A stretch of DNA of 40,927 bases from JAOAJC01 sp964481185 (lineage in GTDB: Archaea > Nanobdellota > Nanobdellia > Pacearchaeales > GW2011-AR1), in contig CAYZSY010000003.1 in NCBI GenBank assembly GCA_964481185.1, positions 1 through 40,927 on the forward strand, written 5' to 3'. Numbering within the stretch: position 1 is the first letter of the stretch; each line of letters opens with the position of its first letter. The notes beneath the pieces were generated by a model, which was not told the DNA's origin, did no database searches, and was given only the letters and a program-made list of their open reading frames with translations. Below, in pieces: positions 7,880 to 16,634 of the stretch. The position numbers and the translations under genes are program-made.

Positions 7880-8869
7880 ATGAAATTCTCAATAATCATC
7901 CCGCTAAGGAAAGTTAATGATTATATCAGAGAGGCAATGCCCCATTATAAAAATCAGACATTTAAGGATTTTGAGATAATTGTTGTTTCTGAGGCAGATG
8001 AAACTGAAAAATTCTTAAATACAAAAATAATTAAGGTTGGGCAAGTGCCCCCATCTGAAAAAAGGAATATTGGAGTCAAAAATGCAAAAGGAGAGATACT
8101 TGCCTTCATTGATGATGACGCCTATCCTGACAAAGACTGGTTGAAAAACGCAGCAGAAATATTCAAAGACAAAGAAATATCTGCTTTTGGGGGACCAAGT
8201 TTAATTCCGCACAATGCTACTTTCTTTCAGAAAGTTTCAAATAAAGTTTATGAGTTAAGTTCAAGAAAAACGGGAATCAGATATGGCGAGCATAAGGGAA
8301 GAAGAGAGATAGACGATTGGCCGACGTGCAACTTTTTTGTTAGAAAAAGCGACTTTAAAAAAACAAAGGGTTTTGATTCAAAATATTGGGGAGGCGAAGA
8401 CACCCAATTATGCTATTCTCTTGTAAAGCTGGGAAAGAAGATAATGTACGATCCAGAGGTTATAATCTATCATCATCCAAGAAAAACTTTGAAACAGCAT
8501 TTAAAGCAAACATATTTCTGGGGAGTATGGAGGGGGTTTTTTATGAGAATTCACAGGCAGTCAAGACAGCTAACTTTCTTTATACCGCCAATGTTTGTTT
8601 TATGGCTTGTGTTTGGAGTTTTAGTCTCTCTGTTCAGCAGTTATTTTAGATATGTCTATCTTGCTTCTTTGGGCATTTATCTGCTTTATTTATTCATTCT
8701 TGGATTTAAATCAAAAAGTATTATGTTATCCTTGCCAGTTGTGCTTGTAACTTTCCTCACGCATCTGGCTTACGGTATTGGCTTTTTTAGAGGGGTGCTT
8801 TCCAAAAAATCTGGTCCCATGCAAAAAACTCTGAATCCGTCTGAAGGTTTAAAAATAAAGAAAACATAA
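7880..8869 (+). CDS. Family 2 glycosyltransferase with C-terminal membrane helices
   Basis: The 329-residue protein has an N-terminal GT-A domain: FSIIIPLRKVN at the start, FIDDDAYPDKDWL (77-89) with the Asp triplet as metal site, then GGPSLIP, a TCNFFVRKSDF acceptor-loop segment and WGGEDTQLCYSLVKLG, where the Glu-Asp pair is the likely catalytic base. The last 110 residues hold two or three hydrophobic helices, so it is anchored in the membrane with the active site in the cytoplasm. It starts 1 nt after the RfbG-like gene. Donor and acceptor are not predictable; a cytoplasmic step in lipid-linked glycan assembly is likely. Confidence 0.82.
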   Translation: MKFSIIIPLRKVNDYIREAMPHYKNQTFKDFEIIVVSEADETEKFLNTKIIKVGQVPPSEKRNIGVKNAKGEILAFIDDDAYPDKDWLKNAAEIFKDKEISAFGGPSLIPHNATFFQKVSNKVYELSSRKTGIRYGEHKGRREIDDWPTCNFFVRKSDFKKTKGFDSKYWGGEDTQLCYSLVKLGKKIMYDPEVIIYHHPRKTLKQHLKQTYFWGVWRGFFMRIHRQSRQLTFFIPPMFVLWLVFGVLVSLFSSYFRYVYLASLGIYLLYLFILGFKSKSIMLSLPVVLVTFLTHLAYGIGFFRGVLSKKSGPMQKTLNPSEGLKIKKT

Positions 8870-8875
8870 AGAAGC

Positions 8876-9823
8876 ATGAAGCTTTCCATTATTCTCCCAA
8901 CTTATAATAATGAATTGACAATTAGAGAGTGCTTAGACAGCATCTTCATGCAGAATTTTCCAAAAAAAGATTTTGAAGTGCTTTTTATTGACGGCGGAAG
9001 CACAGATAAAACCTTGGAAATCGCAAGAAAATATCCAACAAAGCTAATAAACAATCCAAAAAGAAACGAGGAGGCAGCTAGAATTCTTGGTATAAAAATG
9101 TCAAAAGGAGAAATTCTGGCTTTTATAGACGCAGATAATGTTCTTGTAGGGAAAGATTGGATTTCAAAGATGCTTATGCCATTCAAAGAAAAAGACATCT
9201 CTTTTGCAGATACTCTATATTATTCTTATAGAAAAGATGACAGAATAGGGGTTAAATACCAAGCACTTATTGGTGGAGATGATCCATTGGCAATGTATCT
9301 TGGTTTATATTCAAGATGGTGCTATCTAAAAGATGATTGGACAGATTACCCACATAAGGATGAAGATAAAGGAGATTATATTAAATCAAAACTGCTTGAC
9401 AAGAATAGAGTCCCTCCGATGGGCTCAAACGGTTTTCTTGCTAGAAAAGATATTCTTAAAAGATTTGTTAAAGGCACATTTGTTCACTCAGATGTTATTT
9501 ATGGGCTGGTCAACAAAGGATACAATTGTTTCGCGAAGGTTAAAACCGGAATAATTCATAATCAGCCAAAATTCTTTCCAAATAAGATAAGAAGGATAAA
9601 GAGGAGATTAAATAACGAAGTAAAAATAGAATATAATTATGGAATAAATAAGGGAGATATGATTAAAACTGCAGTTTACATAGCACTAATTCTGCCAGTC
9701 TTATTTGATACATGCAGGGGACTTGTAAAAAAACCAAGTCTTGCCTGGTTTTTCCACCCTGTTGCCTGCTTTGGAGAGTTATTTTTGCACGGCTGGTATA
9801 ACTTAATTTATAAATTTAAATAA
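8876..9823 (+). CDS. Family 2 glycosyltransferase
   Basis: The 315-residue protein opens with LSIILPTYNNELTIRECLDS. It has DGGSTDKT (39-46) for nucleotide binding and FIDADNVLVGKDWI, with the canonical DAD metal motif at 85-87. The acceptor region NGFLARKDIL and the following histidines fit GT2. There is a weak hydrophobic stretch near 262-280 but no strong anchor. It follows the preceding GT2 by 6 nt and ends the unit that started at 6221; its stop is only 18 bp from the end of the convergent GT39-like gene. Specificity is unknown. Confidence 0.82.
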   Translation: MKLSIILPTYNNELTIRECLDSIFMQNFPKKDFEVLFIDGGSTDKTLEIARKYPTKLINNPKRNEEAARILGIKMSKGEILAFIDADNVLVGKDWISKMLMPFKEKDISFADTLYYSYRKDDRIGVKYQALIGGDDPLAMYLGLYSRWCYLKDDWTDYPHKDEDKGDYIKSKLLDKNRVPPMGSNGFLARKDILKRFVKGTFVHSDVIYGLVNKGYNCFAKVKTGIIHNQPKFFPNKIRRIKRRLNNEVKIEYNYGINKGDMIKTAVYIALILPVLFDTCRGLVKKPSLAWFFHPVACFGELFLHGWYNLIYKFK

Positions 9824-9841
9824 TTAAGAAATAATCTTCTG

Positions 9842-11485
9842 CTAAAACTTATATATAACCAGCATTGGCTGCCCTTGTTTGTTGGCATAACCCTGAACTG
9901 TGGTCATGTTGTATCTTTGAGGATAGGTATAAACCCATTCAGGAGTGAATACTGGCTCAAATACAGAAACAATCATATAATCTGGCTGGAGTTCAGCTAC
10001 TTTTGTATTAAATGCTTCCTCTGTTCCAAGTTGACAGCTTTCGTTCAAAGAGACTGCTCCGCTAAGGTCAGTACACGAACTCCAGATGCTGTCATTTGTA
10101 TGAAAATCATAGCTCTGCCTTTCAGAATAATACTGGTTCTGAACAATTGAGGCAGTTATAATCTTTGCATTTTCTGGCGTGTTTTCTCTTAGCCATTCAC
10201 CACCCAATTTAATTTCTCTGTAAGAATCTCTTTTATCGTCAATAAGACTGTTTGCATGCGAGATATTTTGATAGATTCCTGCAAGGAGAACTACTGCCAC
10301 AAATAACAGCGCAATATACAAGCTATACTTTTTTATTGACTTATAAGCAAACATTATGCCTTTTGCGCATAGAATAAATATCATAGGCATCAGCATTAGC
10401 AGCCATCTGTCATTTGCTGCCCTGAATATGATAATATAAAAAACTAAATGGATTATTAAAAAGAGAATTATGAAGAAATCATAATTAAATCTTTTATCAG
10501 TCTGCCTCCAGAACATATCAAAGCTTATGAAAAAGGAGAACATGGAGATTAGACCTAAAATAATGGTAAAACCAAATATATGATAATAGAAAGGCATGCC
10601 TGGAGTCTGTGTTATGGGATCTATAAAAGAAAAAATCATTGGAATTATATTCCATTGAACTGCTTGTTTAACTGAAACTGCTCCTGCTCCAAAATAGAAA
10701 TTAAACAGATAAAACTTTGTTGCAACAAAATAAACAAGATAAGGAATAAAACACAAAAGACCGACCCCGCCAGCTTTCCAAATTGTTTTATCCTTAAGCA
10801 ATGCAAGTTTTTTTACAAATAGTAAATAAATTATTATTGAAATTAAAACAAGGGCAAGGGCAAATCTTGTTGAAAAAGCAAGGACGCCAAATACAACTGC
10901 AAGATACAAACCATATTTTTTTTCCTTGTTAAGGTAAATGTTAATAAAAAAGTAAAGTGTAAGCATTCCAAAAAAAACAGAAGGTATATCTGTCAAAAGC
11001 CTAAAGCTATAGAAAAGGAAAACCCAGTAAGCTGCCATCATTGAGCCAGCAATAAATCCTATCTTCTTGTTGTACATTGCACTTGCAATAAGATAACTAA
11101 GCAAAACTATGGCTATACTTGGAATAAAAAGAGTAAAAAATCTTAGAACTATCTCGCTTAGACCAATTTTAAACATGCCTGCCCAAATAATGGGCATTAA
11201 GAGTGGTCTCATTCCTGTAAAATGGCTCCACCATTCAGGAGTTGACTGGCCCAAAGCCCATACTTTTGAGATTGCGAGATAATCTCCCTCATCCCACCAT
11301 ATTGGCTGTTCACCCAATTTAAAAAAATAGTAAATAAAAATTATTGTTGTAAAACTCATCAATAGAAGAAAGAGAGCATTATCTTTATTCTTAAGCCAGC
11401 TTTTTATCTTTTCTTTTCTGTCTTCAAATTTTTTATCCAAAACTTCATTTTTTTGTTGTCCAATTTTTTCGTTTTCCATTGTCAT
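9842..11485 (-). CDS. GT39/ArnT-like polytopic glycosyltransferase (GT-C fold)
   Basis: The 547-residue protein has a polar Lys/Glu-rich cytoplasmic N-terminus of about 35 residues and then around ten transmembrane helices. The first external loop carries PIWWDEGDYLAISK (Asp65-Glu66), the acidic pair typical of GT39/PMT and ArnT-type enzymes that use polyprenyl-phosphate-linked sugars. Periplasm-side loops and a roughly 110-residue soluble C-terminal part follow, as in the family. It would add a sugar from a dolichyl-P donor on the outer membrane face, to the glycan or to protein. It stands alone on the minus strand. The first ATG (11485) is preferred because a TATATAAA element lies 27 nt upstream; a second ATG two codons later is possible. 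Confidence 0.78.
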   Translation of the reverse strand: MTMENEKIGQQKNEVLDKKFEDRKEKIKSWLKNKDNALFLLLMSFTTIIFIYYFFKLGEQPIWWDEGDYLAISKVWALGQSTPEWWSHFTGMRPLLMPIIWAGMFKIGLSEIVLRFFTLFIPSIAIVLLSYLIASAMYNKKIGFIAGSMMAAYWVFLFYSFRLLTDIPSVFFGMLTLYFFINIYLNKEKKYGLYLAVVFGVLAFSTRFALALVLISIIIYLLFVKKLALLKDKTIWKAGGVGLLCFIPYLVYFVATKFYLFNFYFGAGAVSVKQAVQWNIIPMIFSFIDPITQTPGMPFYYHIFGFTIILGLISMFSFFISFDMFWRQTDKRFNYDFFIILFLIIHLVFYIIIFRAANDRWLLMLMPMIFILCAKGIMFAYKSIKKYSLYIALLFVAVVLLAGIYQNISHANSLIDDKRDSYREIKLGGEWLRENTPENAKIITASIVQNQYYSERQSYDFHTNDSIWSSCTDLSGAVSLNESCQLGTEEAFNTKVAELQPDYMIVSVFEPVFTPEWVYTYPQRYNMTTVQGYANKQGQPMLVIYKF

Positions 11486-11501
11486 AAATAGAAAAAATAA
11501 G

Positions 11502-11509
11502 TTTATAAA
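11502..11509 (+). promoter_or_regulatory. TATA box for the 11531 radical SAM gene
   Basis: TTTATAAA ends 21 nt before the ATG at 11531, fitting a leaderless transcript. It lies in a 45-bp divergent spacer shared with the opposite gene. Confidence 0.6.
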
Positions 11510-11512
11510 GGT

Positions 11513-11520
11513 TTTATATA
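11513..11520 (-). promoter_or_regulatory. TATA box for the 9842-11485 GT39-like gene
   Basis: Read on the minus strand this is TATATAAA, 27 nt before the ATG at 11485. It lies on the far side of the opposite gene's TATA box, so the two promoters interlock and may exclude each other. Confidence 0.55.
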
Positions 11521-11530
11521 TTTACGACAT

Positions 11531-13027
11531 ATGGGCAGAAAAATAATGTTAATAAACCCCGCTTTATCTGGAAGCTTGAGCTCTGGCATATTTACAGTCA
11601 AGGTCCCCATGGGGTTGGCTTATATAGCGGCTTATCTGGAAAAAGAAGGATACAAACCAGAAATCTTGGATTGTATGGCTTATTATGAAAATATTAAAAA
11701 ACTAGATAGTAATAGGCATAGAATAGGTATCAGCGATGAAGAGATAATAAAAAAAATAAAAGATTTCAATCCAGATGTTGTGGGGGTTGCGTGTGCATAT
11801 ACAATTCATGAGGCCGACGCTATACGAACTGCGGAGATAGTTAAAAGACATAGCAAGGCGCTGGTTGTCTGTGGCGGCGCCCATACTTCTGCCAATCCTT
11901 CATCTGTTCTAAAAAATAAATGCATAGATATAGCTGTAATCGGCGAGGGAGAAATAACTTTTTTGAACATTGTTAAAAATTTAGAAAACAAAAAGGAGTT
12001 ATATTCTTTAAAGGGCATTGCTTTTATGGATAATAAGAACATAAAGATAAATCCCTCTGCAGATTATATTAAGGACTTGGATACCATCCCTTTCCCAGCA
12101 AGGCATCTTTTGCCTATGAAAAATTATCTGACTCATCCCCAAAATTCTATTGCTAATATGAGGGGACCAACTACTGAGATAATCACGAGCAGGGGTTGCC
12201 CATTTCGGTGCATATTTTGCTCAATTTGCACAGTCTGGGGAAGAAAATGGAGGGCAAGAAGCCCAAAAAATGTGGTGGACGAACTGGAATATCTGCACAA
12301 AACTTACGGAGTAAAAGAGTTTAGGTTTTTTGACGATAATCTTAGCTGGGATAAGAAGAGAACTATTGATATATGCGATGAAATCATTAAAAGAAAATTA
12401 GATATAAAATGGGATACTCCTAACGGTGTCGCAATTGCAACACTTGACGAGGAAGTTCTTTCTAAAATGAAGAAATCAGGGTATTATAAAATTGTTATGG
12501 GCATAGAATCTGGAAGTGAAGAAACTTTAAAATTCATGAGAAAACCAGTCTCTTTAAATCAGGCCAGAAAGATAATTAGTATTTGCAATAAACTTGGCAT
12601 ATGGACATGGTCAACTTTTGTTATAGGGTTTCCAGATGAAACTAAGAAGGAAATAGACAAAACTATAGATTTTGCCAAAAAATCTGGATTAAATTTTGCA
12701 ACATTTTATATTGCCCAACCTTATCCTGGGACAGATATGTACAAGGTTTATGAAAAAGAAGGATTATTAAGAGATGGATTTATTGAAGACAGCAGTGTCA
12801 CCAACACCAAATACAACACAAAAAATTTTTCTGCTGAAGAGTTAAATAATTTGCAAAAGAGATTATATTCTGATTTCATAAAAAATAGAATGATTTCCTA
12901 TCTTAATCCGATTGTTTTTTACAGAGAATTTTTTAATAGAATAAGAAGTTTTGAAGACATAAATTATGTAATTAGAATGTTTTTAGCTTTAGTTGGAAAA
13001 GAATACAGTCCAATTTATAAGAAATAG
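11531..13027 (+). CDS. B12-binding-type radical SAM protein (1)
   Basis: The 498-residue protein has an N-terminal cobalamin-binding-like Rossmann domain (about residues 1-150, with DVVGVACAYT and CGGAHTSANP). A radical SAM domain follows with SRGCPFRCIFC, whose Cys223, Cys227 and Cys230 bind the 4Fe-4S cluster. VMGIESGSEETLKFMRKPV and VIGFPDETKKE are conserved SAM-binding segments of this B12-radical-SAM class. Such proteins often methylate unreactive carbon or phosphorus, or do other radical chemistry; the substrate cannot be told. It is a single-gene unit within a glycan locus, so a glycan or lipid-carrier modification is a reasonable guess. The start is fixed by the TATA box 21 nt upstream. 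Confidence 0.85.
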   Translation: MGRKIMLINPALSGSLSSGIFTVKVPMGLAYIAAYLEKEGYKPEILDCMAYYENIKKLDSNRHRIGISDEEIIKKIKDFNPDVVGVACAYTIHEADAIRTAEIVKRHSKALVVCGGAHTSANPSSVLKNKCIDIAVIGEGEITFLNIVKNLENKKELYSLKGIAFMDNKNIKINPSADYIKDLDTIPFPARHLLPMKNYLTHPQNSIANMRGPTTEIITSRGCPFRCIFCSICTVWGRKWRARSPKNVVDELEYLHKTYGVKEFRFFDDNLSWDKKRTIDICDEIIKRKLDIKWDTPNGVAIATLDEEVLSKMKKSGYYKIVMGIESGSEETLKFMRKPVSLNQARKIISICNKLGIWTWSTFVIGFPDETKKEIDKTIDFAKKSGLNFATFYIAQPYPGTDMYKVYEKEGLLRDGFIEDSSVTNTKYNTKNFSAEELNNLQKRLYSDFIKNRMISYLNPIVFYREFFNRIRSFEDINYVIRMFLALVGKEYSPIYKK

Positions 13028-13036
13028 GGAGAGAAG

Positions 13037-13921
13037 CTATTTTGTGCTCTCAACTCTTACCCAGATTTTCTTTAAGTTCTTCCTCATCACATTGATATCC
13101 CAGAAAATAAGGGTCCAAAGATATATTCTTGCAAATATCAATGAAATTGTATAAATAAACTCTTTTATTGTCTTGGGATATGCAAGAACCTTGAATATAC
13201 CCTCACTTTCTTTTGCAAATGAACGCATCCTCTCCTTCTTCTTGACAATATAACCGAGCTGGTTATATCCGCCAGCACTTCTTTTCTTCTGTTTTATCCA
13301 ATCAGAGAATGTTGAGGGATATTTGACATAAACTTCTGCTTCTGGAGCGTACAGAATTTTATAGCCTTTATCATATATCATGTGAGAGATAACAGCATCT
13401 TCAGAGAGGGCCTCATCCGGAATGTTTTTTACGATTCCTCTTCGAATTGCATACAGGTATCCAGAGCAGACAATCATTTTTCCATCTTTTATTCTTTTAT
13501 CCCTTATGTCGTGGGCTATGTCAGTTAAAAGATGGCTCCAAAAGCCCAGCATTTTATTTCTCGGGCTTAAAGAGCGCGGTCTGCCCGTCACTGCTCCAAT
13601 TTTTGGATCTTTAAAAATATTAATTATGTAGGGAATAGCATTTTCAGAGATGTGCACATCAGCATCAGTCATAATAATAATATCGCCTTTGGCTTTCTTA
13701 AAAACTTGATTTAAAGCAGAAGGTTTTCCTCTTCCTTCATCTTTAAGAATCTTGATTTTCTTGTTTCTCTTAAGATAAACTCTTGCAGCATCCAAGGTCT
13801 CTTTGTCAGGAGCAGCAATGATTAATTCGTAACTCCCTTTAATCTTGTTTTTCAAAACTTGCTCTATCGCTTTTCCAATAGTCTTAGATTCTTTATAGCC
13901 GGTTATTACAATTGATATCAT
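13037..13921 (-). CDS. Family 2 glycosyltransferase with C-terminal hydrophobic end
   Basis: The 294-residue GT-A protein starts ISIVITGYKESKTIGKAIE. It has GRGKPSALNQVF (63-74), the metal motif MTDADV with DAD at 86-88, a likely catalytic base in ALSEDAVISHM, and KQKKRSAGGYNQL in the place of the Q(R/Q)xRW-type motif of processive GT2 enzymes. A hydrophobic stretch near the C-terminus (about 252-275) may anchor it. It is the second gene of a two-gene minus-strand unit and overlaps the GT4 gene by 4 bp (ATGA), so the two probably act in the same glycan-building steps. Confidence 0.82.
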   Translation of the reverse strand: MISIVITGYKESKTIGKAIEQVLKNKIKGSYELIIAAPDKETLDAARVYLKRNKKIKILKDEGRGKPSALNQVFKKAKGDIIIMTDADVHISENAIPYIINIFKDPKIGAVTGRPRSLSPRNKMLGFWSHLLTDIAHDIRDKRIKDGKMIVCSGYLYAIRRGIVKNIPDEALSEDAVISHMIYDKGYKILYAPEAEVYVKYPSTFSDWIKQKKRSAGGYNQLGYIVKKKERMRSFAKESEGIFKVLAYPKTIKEFIYTISLIFARIYLWTLIFWDINVMRKNLKKIWVRVESTK

Positions 13922-15036
13922 CTTATTTTGTTAAATAAAGAAATGTAAGATTTAATTAGCTTATCCCATCTATAATTCTTTGCTTCTTTTTCTGCATTTC
14001 TCTGAATAGTTTTATCTCCAGCAAGATTATGTTTTATTAAATCTACAAGTTGGCGATAATCTCCAATATTGAATAAGAGTCCATTCTTTCTGTCAGTTAT
14101 TATCTCCTTTCCCCCATCAGTTTTGCTTGAGATTACAACTTTTCCGCGTGCCATTGCCTCAAGAATGACTTGGGGCATCGCTTCTCTTAAGGAGGGGAGA
14201 ACAAATATTTTATGTTCGTCTATTAGTTTTATCTTTTTCCTCAAGTCATAAACTGGAGGAGATACGCTCACATTCGTAATCTTATTATTAGCAATTATTC
14301 TCTTTAATCTTTCAACATAATTTTTTTCAGAGCTTCCTACAATTGAAAAATTAACTTTTGGCAGAGATTTAGCAGACATAAGGAGAGTCTCTATATTTTT
14401 TACAGGCGCAATTCTTCCAAGGAACAAAACATCTTTTCCTTTTGCTGGGTTTGCTCTTTTCTGCTTAAAGAACTCTTCAGGCAAGCCATTTGGTATATAA
14501 ATTATCTTGTTTTTCTTTACATCAAGTTTCTCAAGGTAAGAAAGTTCCCATTTAGTTATTGCTATTATCTTTGTAAATCTATTCAATTTCGGCTTAACAT
14601 TGAGATGATTAAAAATAGAGGTTGCAAGATTTAGGGGAAATCTTCTATTTACATTAAATGGGGCATGTGTAACAAGATAACAAGGAATATTTGCTCTTCT
14701 GGCAAGTTTTAAGGCTTTGAATGAATGCGGATGAAGGAGATGAGTTATCACAATATCTGGGGAATATTTCTTAAATTCTTTATCAAAATTAAAATAAGTT
14801 ACATTTTTTGATATAAGCTTATCCATAAAATCCACATTTGCTTTAAATCGTCTAATGGATATTCCTTCAATCTCCTCCTCACATATCGCACAATTTTTGC
14901 TTCCCTTCTCTATATCTGATGAAAAAATCGTTACTTCATAACCCAATTTAACAAACTCTTTTGCTTCAGCAAGAACCCTTGTAAAAACTCCATCTATACC
15001 TGCGGAAAATGGGCAAATCTCAACTATTTTCATCAT
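13918..15036 (-). CDS. Family 4 (group 1) glycosyltransferase
   Basis: The 372-residue GT-B protein starts with IVEICPFSAGIDGVFTRVLA, the N-terminal acceptor domain with a glycine-rich loop. The C-terminal domain starts at VLFLGRIAPVKNIETLL, and SLREAMPQVILEAMARG holds the E-x7-E motif of GT4 retaining enzymes. GGKEIITDRKNGLLF near the end is the usual donor-site segment. It is soluble or peripheral and would act on the cytoplasmic side. The gene starts ATGATG; the second ATG (15033) gives a spacing of 20 nt to the TATA-like TTTTTAAC at 15054-15061, so either codon could be used. It heads a two-gene unit with the following GT2. Confidence 0.87.
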   Translation of the reverse strand: MMKIVEICPFSAGIDGVFTRVLAEAKEFVKLGYEVTIFSSDIEKGSKNCAICEEEIEGISIRRFKANVDFMDKLISKNVTYFNFDKEFKKYSPDIVITHLLHPHSFKALKLARRANIPCYLVTHAPFNVNRRFPLNLATSIFNHLNVKPKLNRFTKIIAITKWELSYLEKLDVKKNKIIYIPNGLPEEFFKQKRANPAKGKDVLFLGRIAPVKNIETLLMSAKSLPKVNFSIVGSSEKNYVERLKRIIANNKITNVSVSPPVYDLRKKIKLIDEHKIFVLPSLREAMPQVILEAMARGKVVISSKTDGGKEIITDRKNGLLFNIGDYRQLVDLIKHNLAGDKTIQRNAEKEAKNYRWDKLIKSYISLFNKIR

Positions 15037-15110
15037 ATAATATCTTTATTGGGGTTAAAAAGCTTTAACATTCTTTATTAATGCGATATATACATTTAAT
15101 GATAGGAATG

Positions 15111-15118
15111 TTTATAAC
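15111..15118 (+). promoter_or_regulatory. TATA box for the Wlb-like cassette
   Basis: TTTATAAC ends 21 nt before the ATG at 15140, so a leaderless transcript would cover the three-gene cassette 15140-17774. Confidence 0.55.
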
Positions 15119-15139
15119 AATATAAATTTAGGGATTTAA

Positions 15140-16138
15140 ATGACAAAAGTGGGACTTATAGGCTGCGGATATTGGGGTAAAAATCATCTCCGAACACTTA
15201 GAGATATTGGTGAGGGTATATTGAAAACAGTATGTGACTTAAACAGACCATCCAATTTTCCAACATCAATAAATTTTACTCAAAACTATAACGATCTATT
15301 AAACGACTCCGAAATCAACGGGGTTATTTTAGCTACCCCTACAGCCACACATTATAGATTGGCTGAGCAATTTTTATTGCATGGAAAGAATGTTTTGGTG
15401 GAGAAACCAATCACTACTAATTCAGCCGAAGCTAAATCTCTTGCAAATTTAGCAGATGAAAGAAGGTTAGTTTTAATGGTTGGAGAAACATTTAGATACA
15501 ACTCAGCAGTAAGGTTTGCCAAAAATATGGTAGACAAAGGAGAAATAGGCGATCTCAGATATATGGAATCAAGAAGGGTTGGCTTGGGCCCGATAAGAGC
15601 AGATGTGAGTGCACTTTGGGATTTAGCAACCCATGATATATATTTAGCAAGTATGTTTGCAAATAAATCACCAGATTGTGTAAGCTATCAGGGTGTTTCT
15701 CACAATGGGCACTTAGACGATATAGTCTCTCTAAATTTAAAATTCACAAATCCAGATGTCCTTGCAACAATTTATGTTAATTGGGAGCATCCAGTAAAGG
15801 AGAGAAAAATAATCGTTGGCGGTAAAAAAAAGTCGATTCTTATAGATGATGTTCAGCCCTCTGAAAAGATAGTAGTATATGAGAGGGGAGTCGATTATCA
15901 ACCAAAAGAGGGGGGATTTGGTGAGTTTATTGGCTCAACAAGGGATGGCGAAATCAGAATACCAAAATTAAAAATAAATCAGCCTCTTGAAGAGGAGTTA
16001 AGGCATTTTATGAGGTGCATTGCTGGAGAAACTAAATGCGAGAGCGATGGTCTGGTAGGTCTTCAAACAGTGTCGGTCTTAGAAGCAGCAGAGAAATCTA
16101 AAGAACTGGATGGTAAAGAGGTAAAGATTCATGAATGA
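15140..16138 (+). CDS. Gfo/Idh/MocA oxidoreductase, WlbA-like nucleotide-sugar dehydrogenase
   Basis: The 332-residue protein has the Rossmann motif GLIGCGYWGKNH (5-16) and the family signature VEKP (87-90), whose Lys takes part in catalysis. A substrate-side WDLATHDIYL follows (His equivalent to the catalytic His of the family). In WlbA/WbpB enzymes, the 3-OH of UDP-GlcNAcA is oxidised by NAD to a 3-keto sugar, which an aminotransferase and an acetyltransferase then turn into a 2,3-diacetamido sugar. The same three activities stand here in a row, with an 8-bp overlap to the next gene. WlbA-like is therefore a good working name, though other 3-keto-sugar routes use the same trio. Confidence 0.82.
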   Translation: MTKVGLIGCGYWGKNHLRTLRDIGEGILKTVCDLNRPSNFPTSINFTQNYNDLLNDSEINGVILATPTATHYRLAEQFLLHGKNVLVEKPITTNSAEAKSLANLADERRLVLMVGETFRYNSAVRFAKNMVDKGEIGDLRYMESRRVGLGPIRADVSALWDLATHDIYLASMFANKSPDCVSYQGVSHNGHLDDIVSLNLKFTNPDVLATIYVNWEHPVKERKIIVGGKKKSILIDDVQPSEKIVVYERGVDYQPKEGGFGEFIGSTRDGEIRIPKLKINQPLEEELRHFMRCIAGETKCESDGLVGLQTVSVLEAAEKSKELDGKEVKIHE

Positions 16139-16634
16139 GAGAGAATATTTTGTCGCGCTAACCGCCATCATAAGAGATGTAAAAGTTGGAAAGGAATCAA
16201 AAATATGGAATTTTTGCAATATCTATGAATGCGAAATAGGATCAAATACACAAATTGGTTCTTATTCTGAGATAAAAGCGGGCGCAGTAATAGGAGATAA
16301 TTGCAGATTTCAATCTTATATCTTTATTCCAGAAGGAACAAAAATAGGCAATAACGTTTTCTTAGGGCCCAGGGTTACTTTTCTTAATGATATGCACCCC
16401 ACTGCTAAGAAAGCCATTGATAAAAAATGGGATCTTGAAGCATGTGTTATAGAAGACGACGTTTCAATTGGCGGATGTGTTACAATTAACCCAGGAGTAC
16501 GAGTAGGGAGGGGCGCAAGGATAGGGTCTGGGGCGGTTGTCATTAAAGATGTGCCAGAAAATGCAGTAATGGTTGGAAATCCGGCTCGTCAAATAGGATT
16601 AACAACAGATGCAAGATATAAGGATTGGATATAA
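16131..16634 (+). CDS. Hexapeptide-repeat sugar N-acetyltransferase, WlbB/WbpD-like
   Basis: The 167-residue protein is a left-handed beta-helix acyltransferase: repeats such as VKVGKESKIWNFC, CEIGSNTQIGSYSEI and VSIGGCVTINPGVRVGRGAR show the [LIV]-G-x4 rhythm. IWNFC near residues 24-28 and FLNDMHPTAK fit the WlbB/WbpD and QdtC/FdtC-type nucleotide-sugar N-acetyltransferases, with the His in DMHP as probable catalytic base. It would acetylate the amino group introduced by the next gene's product, using acetyl-CoA. It overlaps the upstream oxidoreductase by 8 bp and touches the aminotransferase with no gap. ATG 16131 is the only sensible start. Confidence 0.82.
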   Translation: MNEREYFVALTAIIRDVKVGKESKIWNFCNIYECEIGSNTQIGSYSEIKAGAVIGDNCRFQSYIFIPEGTKIGNNVFLGPRVTFLNDMHPTAKKAIDKKWDLEACVIEDDVSIGGCVTINPGVRVGRGARIGSGAVVIKDVPENAVMVGNPARQIGLTTDARYKDWI

